Shown here piece by piece: positions 9,014-10,943 of a stretch of 10,943 nucleotides of DNA. Source of the stretch: Streptosporangiaceae bacterium (GTDB lineage Bacteria > Actinomycetota > Actinomycetes > Streptosporangiales > Streptosporangiaceae); the NCBI GenBank assembly GCA_030052355.1, contig JASIGS010000338.1:1-10943 (forward strand), given 5' to 3'. The notes under the pieces are model-generated. The model made no database searches and had not been told where the DNA came from. It worked only from the letters and a program-made list of their open reading frames with translations. Every line of letters starts with the position of its first letter. Position 1 is the stretch's first letter. Made by a program: the position numbers and the translations under genes.

Positions 9014-9688
9014 TCAGGTGTGGATGCCGCACTCGGTCTTGGCGGTCCCTGCCCACCGGCCGCTGCGCGGGTCCGCGCCGTCGGCGACCCTGGAGGTACA
9101 GGTGCGGCAGCCGATCGACGGGTACCCGTCGTAGATCAGCGGGTTCACCAGCACGCCGTTAACGGCGATGTAGTCGTCGACCTGCCCTTGGGTCCACTCC
9201 ACGATGGGGTTGATCTTGATCATCTCGCGCCGCGCGTCCCACTGCACGACCTTGGTGTCGCTGCGTGACTCGGTCTCCTCCCGCCGCACGCCGGTGAACC
9301 AGGCGTCATAGGGCGACAGGGCCTGCTCGAGCGGTACCACCTTGCGCAGGTAGCAGCAGAGGTCGGGGTTCCGGCTGTACAGCCGCGGGCCAAGCTCTGC
9401 GTCCTGTTCCTCGACGGTGGTCGGCGGCGTCACGTTGACGACGTTCACCGGGTAGACAGCCGACACGGCGTCCCTGGTGCCGATCGTCTCGGGGAAGTGG
9501 TAGCCGGTGTCCAGGAACAGCACGTCGATGCCGGGAAGTTGCTGGGAGACGAGGTGGACGAGTACCGCGTCGCTCATCGACGACGTGATGCAGACGCGCC
9601 GGCCGAAAGTCTTAGAAGCCCACGCGATCACTTCTTCAGCCGGCGCCCCCGCCAACGCCTCTGCCGCTTCCGCGGCCAGCTTCTCCAT
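9014..9688 (-). CDS. cysH: Assimilatory APS/PAPS reductase, Fe-S type
   Basis: The 224-residue enzyme reduces adenylyl sulfate (or its 3'-phospho form) to sulfite with thioredoxin, in the cytosol. SSMSDAVLVHL (36-46) is the nucleotide-binding SxSxD-type loop, and LFLDTGYHFPET (57-68) is conserved. Four cysteines for a [4Fe-4S] cluster are present: Cys111-Cys112 (DLCCYLRK) and Cys194/Cys197 (GCRTCTS). The catalytic Cys220 lies in the C-terminal ECGIHT. The CC...CxxC pattern favours adenylyl sulfate as substrate. ATG 9688 is chosen because AAGGAGGAG (9698-9706, complement) precedes it; the frame is open to 9754 but no better site exists. No sulfite reductase, cysC, cysD or cysN is adjacent: downstream are aidB and glgX, which is unusual. 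Its leader (9689-9859) carries a -10 box and a hairpin described separately. Confidence 0.95.
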   Translation of the reverse strand: MEKLAAEAAEALAGAPAEEVIAWASKTFGRRVCITSSMSDAVLVHLVSQQLPGIDVLFLDTGYHFPETIGTRDAVSAVYPVNVVNVTPPTTVEEQDAELGPRLYSRNPDLCCYLRKVVPLEQALSPYDAWFTGVRREETESRSDTKVVQWDARREMIKINPIVEWTQGQVDDYIAVNGVLVNPLIYDGYPSIGCRTCTSRVADGADPRSGRWAGTAKTECGIHT

Positions 9689-9697
9689 GGCGATGGG

Positions 9698-9707
9698 CTC
9701 CTCCTTA
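9698..9707 (-). promoter_or_regulatory. Strong Shine-Dalgarno of cysH
   Basis: Read on the minus strand the site is TAAGGAGGAG, a near-perfect match to the 16S rRNA anti-Shine-Dalgarno. GGAG (9701-9698) is 9 bases before ATG 9688. It fixes the cysH start. It is also the possible pairing partner of the CCTCC in the loop of the upstream hairpin (9746-9781). Confidence 0.85.
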
Positions 9708-9745
9708 CGGTCCGACTCAGTTCGGCAGCATACCCCTGGAACCCG

Positions 9746-9781
9746 ATACAGCACCGTCAGCGGAGGTTAGACGGCCTGTAT
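9746..9781 (-). promoter_or_regulatory. Leader hairpin of cysH with anti-Shine-Dalgarno loop
   Basis: On the minus strand ATACAG (9781-9776) pairs with CTGTAT (9751-9746), and GCCGTC (9775-9770) pairs with GACGGT (9758-9753, one G-U wobble), with a single bulged G at 9752. That makes a 12-bp stem closed by an 11-nt loop, TAACCTCCGCT. The wobble becomes an A-C mismatch on the plus strand, so the structure fits an RNA of the cysH direction. The loop CCTCC (9766-9762) is complementary to GGAGG (9704-9700) of the cysH ribosome binding site, about 57 bases downstream. Loop-SD pairing could restrict translation. The structure is read from sequence; regulation is inferred. Confidence 0.55.
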
Positions 9782-9853
9782 GAGTTATTCCACCCACACT
9801 AGGGCTAACCGGCGGCAACCGCACGCTCTGTGGCGTAAGTCACAAGCACCACG

Positions 9854-9859
9854 AGTATA
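9854..9859 (-). promoter_or_regulatory. Probable -10 box of the cysH transcript
   Basis: On the minus strand the site reads TATACT, which fits the actinobacterial TANNNT -10 pattern. The sequence 17 bp upstream (AAGATA, 9882-9877) is a weak -35. The predicted start is near 9847, giving a leader of about 160 nt before cysH that would include the hairpin at 9746-9781. A GGAAT also lies upstream, but the expected GTT at SigR spacing is absent. Confidence 0.45.
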
Positions 9860-9940
9860 ACGGCCGTATTCCGGTTTATCTTCGGCGGTCACGCAGCTGT
9901 TACCGACGCGCGGTGCAACCGGCACGGGATTGGCGATATT

Positions 9941-9980
9941 CCGCCCGGCCGGGCGGTCGGCGCGCCGGCCCGGACGGGCC
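9941..9980. repeat. 16-nt perfect palindrome and adjacent GC hairpins
   Basis: CCGCCCGGCCGGGCGG (9941-9956) is a perfect 16-nt palindrome. It is followed by the palindrome GGCGCGCC (9959-9966) and by GGCCCG-GA-CGGGCC (9967-9980). The cluster lies between the cysH promoter (minus) and the small Cys-rich gene (plus). It could be an operator, a transcription barrier between divergent units, or chance in GC-rich DNA. No T-run is present. Confidence 0.5.
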
Positions 9981-10008
9981 GCGCCAGCCAAGGCTGTCCG
10001 GGCAGACC

Positions 10009-10014
10009 GATAAT
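10009..10014 (+). promoter_or_regulatory. -10 box placed for a leaderless transcript
   Basis: GATAAT is followed by six bases (GAGCTC) and then ATG 10021, so the expected transcription start coincides with the A of the start codon. Actinobacteria use many leaderless mRNAs with exactly this layout. No convincing -35 is seen at 16-18 bp upstream. The site supports the choice of ATG 10021 as the start of the small protein. Confidence 0.45.
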
Positions 10015-10020
10015 GAGCTC

Positions 10021-10146
10021 ATGGTTTGTCCCCACTGCCGCGCGAGGCGGCACGAGGACTGCCCGGGCGGCACGTGGTGCGACTGCCAGCACAAGCCGCC
10101 CGTGCAGCCCACCGACGCGCGCCTGAGCTGGCTTCGCCAGGGCTAG
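10021..10146 (+). CDS. Small Cys-rich protein (41 residues), possible zinc-binding
   Basis: I do not recognise a named family. The 41-residue product begins MVCPHCRARRHEDCPGG and continues TWCDCQHKPP, with Cys3, Cys6, Cys14, Cys20 and Cys22 plus His5, His11 and His24. This is enough for one or two zinc sites, and the CPHC...C...CDCQH layout looks like a mini zinc ribbon. It has no membrane segment. ATG 10021 is preferred because a GATAAT -10 box sits six bases before it, implying a leaderless mRNA; the frame can extend to GTG 9913, but that part is Arg/Pro/Gly-rich shadow-like sequence. It is divergent from cysH and convergent with the WhiB-family gene. Its last codons and TAG stop are part of a 26-bp tandem repeat. 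It could be a regulatory Cys-codon peptide or a metal-binding protein. Confidence 0.6.
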   Translation: MVCPHCRARRHEDCPGGTWCDCQHKPPVQPTDARLSWLRQG

Positions 10147-10176
10147 CACCGAGCTGGCTTGGCAAGGGCTAGCGCG
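10125..10176 (+). repeat. Imperfect 26-bp tandem repeat
   Basis: Two adjacent 26-bp units begin GAGCTGGCTT at 10125 and 10151 and contain GGGCTAGC at the same offset; 22 of 26 positions agree. The first unit is the 3' end and stop codon of the small Cys-rich gene; the second lies outside it. GCTAGC in each unit is self-complementary, and GCCAG (10136-10140) can pair with CTGGC (10154-10158). It lies between convergent genes and may be a duplicated terminator-like element. The duplication is seen directly; the function is inferred. Confidence 0.7.
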
Positions 10177-10221
10177 GCGATGCGCGGAAGCCCGACGGCC
10201 CGTTGAACTTGCTCGCGCGAG

Positions 10222-10524
10222 TCAGGCCGCGGCGTTGGCGCGGCGCATCCGGCGGCGGCGCTCAGAGGAGCGCTCGTCCTCGTTGAGGCCGCCCCAGGTG
10301 CCGTACTTCTCCGGCCTGCTGATCGCGTAGGTGAGGCACTCGGCGCGCACGGGACAGCTGGCGCAGACGGCCTTGGCCTTGCGCTCCCTGATCTCGCGCT
10401 CGGGCTGCCGCTCCCCGTCGGGCCCGAAGAAGAGCACGACATCACGACCCTGGCACGCGGCCTCGTCCTGCCAGCCCCAGCTAGGCCGTTGCATCAGGGC
10501 GGCTTGACGACGTACCTCGGACAT
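10222..10524 (-). CDS. WhiB-family (Wbl) iron-sulfur transcription regulator
   Basis: The 100-residue protein has all the features of the actinobacteria-specific Wbl family, whose [4Fe-4S] cluster senses redox or nitric oxide and which typically work with the main sigma factor. The four cluster cysteines are Cys24, Cys54, Cys57 and Cys63 (AAC...CASCPVRAEC). The turn GTWGGLNEDER (75-85) and the basic tail RRRRMRRA, for DNA contact, follow. FFGPDGERQPEREIRERKAK between Cys24 and Cys54 resembles the WhiB3/WhiD spacing, but I cannot assign a specific wbl name. ATG 10524 has a good GAGGAGAA Shine-Dalgarno. A 19-codon in-frame ORF ends in TGA 12 bases before ATG, overlapping that site. The next gene downstream on the same strand is cysH, about 530 bp away. 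Confidence 0.95.
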   Translation of the reverse strand: MSEVRRQAALMQRPSWGWQDEAACQGRDVVLFFGPDGERQPEREIRERKAKAVCASCPVRAECLTYAISRPEKYGTWGGLNEDERSSERRRRMRRANAAA

Positions 10525-10536
10525 GAAGCGTTCTCC

Positions 10537-10596
10537 TCAACCGGCTGCCGCGGCCGTCAGCGGCCACGGTTCATTGGTGCCCTCGTAGTTGGTCAT
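10537..10596 (-). CDS. Upstream ORF (19 codons) in the whiB leader
   Basis: On the minus strand ATG 10596 opens a 19-residue frame, MTNYEGTNEPWPLTAAAAG, ending in TGA at 10539-10537. Third positions are mostly G or C, as in real genes of this genome. It is in the same frame as the WhiB-family gene, which starts 12 bases later; its TGA is part of the TTGAGGAGAA ribosome binding site. No good Shine-Dalgarno precedes it, and the frame could begin further upstream (GTG 10722). It may be a leader peptide coupling or gating whiB translation, or, less likely, an N-terminal extension interrupted by a stop codon. Confidence 0.4.
   Translation of the reverse strand: MTNYEGTNEPWPLTAAAAG
10548..10569 (-). 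promoter_or_regulatory. Hairpin inside the whiB upstream ORF
   Basis: On the minus strand CCGTGGCCG (10569-10561) pairs with CGGCCGCGG (10556-10548) around a CTGA loop: nine pairs with one G-U wobble. It ends 10 bases before the whiB Shine-Dalgarno (TTGAGGAGAA). No T-run follows, so it is more likely to affect translation or ribosome pausing than transcription termination. Confidence 0.5.
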
Positions 10597-10604
10597 GCGT
10601 GTCA

Positions 10605-10639
10605 GCGCGAGCTGGTCCGTGCAGCGGACCGCTCGGCGC
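10605..10639 (-). promoter_or_regulatory. Long hairpin at the 5' side of the whiB leader
   Basis: GCGC, GAGC and GGTCCG (10605-10612 and 10614-10619) pair with CGGACC, GCTC and GCGC (10625-10634 and 10636-10639). Together they form a 14-bp stem with two single-base bulges (10613 and 10635) and a 5-nt loop. It lies 8 bases upstream of the upstream-ORF start. It is the longest inverted repeat I found in the window and would be transcribed in the whiB leader. Confidence 0.6.
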
Positions 10640-10943
10640 GTTGTAGACTGCCCACGACGAAAGATTTCTCGCGCGCTGTGGCAATTTGCCCCGTCACATG
10701 ATGCAACGCGCCACGTCGGCACAATGTTCCCGCCGACTGTAACGCAAGATCATGACCTTGGCACTTGACGCCAGCCCGAGCGTACGGACCGCCGGATAAT
10801 CATGGCACTCCCAGCTTGCCCGGCGCAGCCGAGATCGCGAATATCCGGCCGGCAGGGACCCTGCGGCGGCCCCTGCGCCGGACCCCCGCAGTGACTGCGC
10901 GGTGCCTACGGCGAGCCGCGGATCACACTAAGTAATCATTAGC
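10640..10943. other. Gene-free right end
   Basis: No convincing coding region is seen. It contains a GGCAATTTGCC inverted repeat (10680-10690), the possible whiB promoter, and TTGACG (10765-10770) with GATAAT (10795-10800) at a 24-bp spacing that is too long for a normal promoter. Further right is a GC hairpin GCAGGG-A-CCCTGC (about 10851-10863), whose arm can alternatively pair with CCCTGCGCCGG further on. The last 20 bases turn AT-rich, as if a promoter or another gene's leader lies just beyond the window. Confidence 0.4.
10736..10764 (-). promoter_or_regulatory. Possible whiB promoter
   Basis: On the minus strand GTGCCA (10764-10759) and TACAGT (10741-10736) are separated by 17 bp; each matches four of six consensus bases. 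A start near 10729 would give a leader of about 205 nt containing both hairpins and the upstream ORF. A nearer promoter in 10640-10700 cannot be excluded, but none is better. Confidence 0.25.

Noticed and set aside
9805..9849. 14-codon minus-strand ORF starting at GTG 9849 right after the cysH -10 box (leaderless candidate)
   Set aside because: Spacing to the -10 box is too short for a start at that GTG, it contains no Cys codon, and there is no other support.
9780..9860. 26-codon plus-strand ORF preceded by GGAGG (9762-9766)
   Set aside because: Spacing to ATG is 13 bases, the product has no feature of note, and the GGAGG is better explained as the complement of the cysH leader loop.
9840..9880. 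SigR-type promoter (GGAAT-N18-GTT) before cysH
   Set aside because: GGAAT is present, but at 18-19 bp spacing the second element reads GTG or TGC, not GTT.
10560..10640. tRNA or other structured RNA gene in the whiB upstream region
   Set aside because: The inverted repeats form simple hairpins, with no cloverleaf, TψC arm or anticodon stem.
10765..10800. TTGACG/GATAAT promoter near the right end
   Set aside because: The spacer is 24 bp, too long for a sigma-70 type promoter; neither box has a better partner. An ATG at 10802 opens only a 30-codon Pro/Gly-rich frame.

Overview
The window is high-GC DNA from an actinobacterium. The evidence is strong GC bias at third codon positions, frequent GTG starts and several actinobacterial marker genes: RbpA, a WhiB-family Fe-S regulator, a RibD_C-type 'pyrimidine reductase', and tpiA followed by secG. 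The RbpA protein looks like the Streptomyces/Streptosporangiales type rather than the mycobacterial type. I see no mobile element, CRISPR array, rRNA or tRNA. All identifications rest on reading motifs; no database search was run.

Left part (1-2242, plus strand): the 3' end of tpiA, then secG, rbpA, a GrpB/UPF0157-type nucleotidyltransferase-like gene and an alpha/beta hydrolase. Gaps shrink from about 100 bp to 4 bp, so the last genes are probably cotranscribed. Glycolysis, protein export and an RNA-polymerase activator sit side by side.

Middle-left (2269-4567, minus strand): a RibD_C reductase followed after 13 bp by a glutamate decarboxylase, probably one transcript. A short divergent promoter region (4568-4727), with a perfect 12-nt palindrome touching a strong ribosome binding site, leads to a four-helix membrane protein of unknown function (4728-5144, plus).

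Middle-right (5178-9688, minus strand): cysH (Fe-S APS/PAPS reductase), an AidB-like acyl-CoA dehydrogenase and glgX (glycogen debranching) lie head to tail with 10-bp gaps. This is an unusual three-gene set spanning sulfate reduction, an AidB flavoprotein and glycogen breakdown. The cysH leader carries a strong -10 box and a 12-bp stem whose loop contains CCTCC, complementary to the cysH Shine-Dalgarno.

Right end (9780-10943): a GC-rich divergent region with a 16-nt palindrome, a 41-residue Cys-rich small protein that looks leaderless, a 26-bp tandem repeat, and a minus-strand WhiB-family gene. The whiB leader holds a long hairpin, a 19-codon in-frame upstream ORF ending in TGA inside the whiB Shine-Dalgarno, and a second hairpin within that ORF. 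The most interesting unexplained structure in the window is in these two leaders (cysH and whiB); both look like post-transcriptional control regions. The last 300 bases hold no convincing gene.
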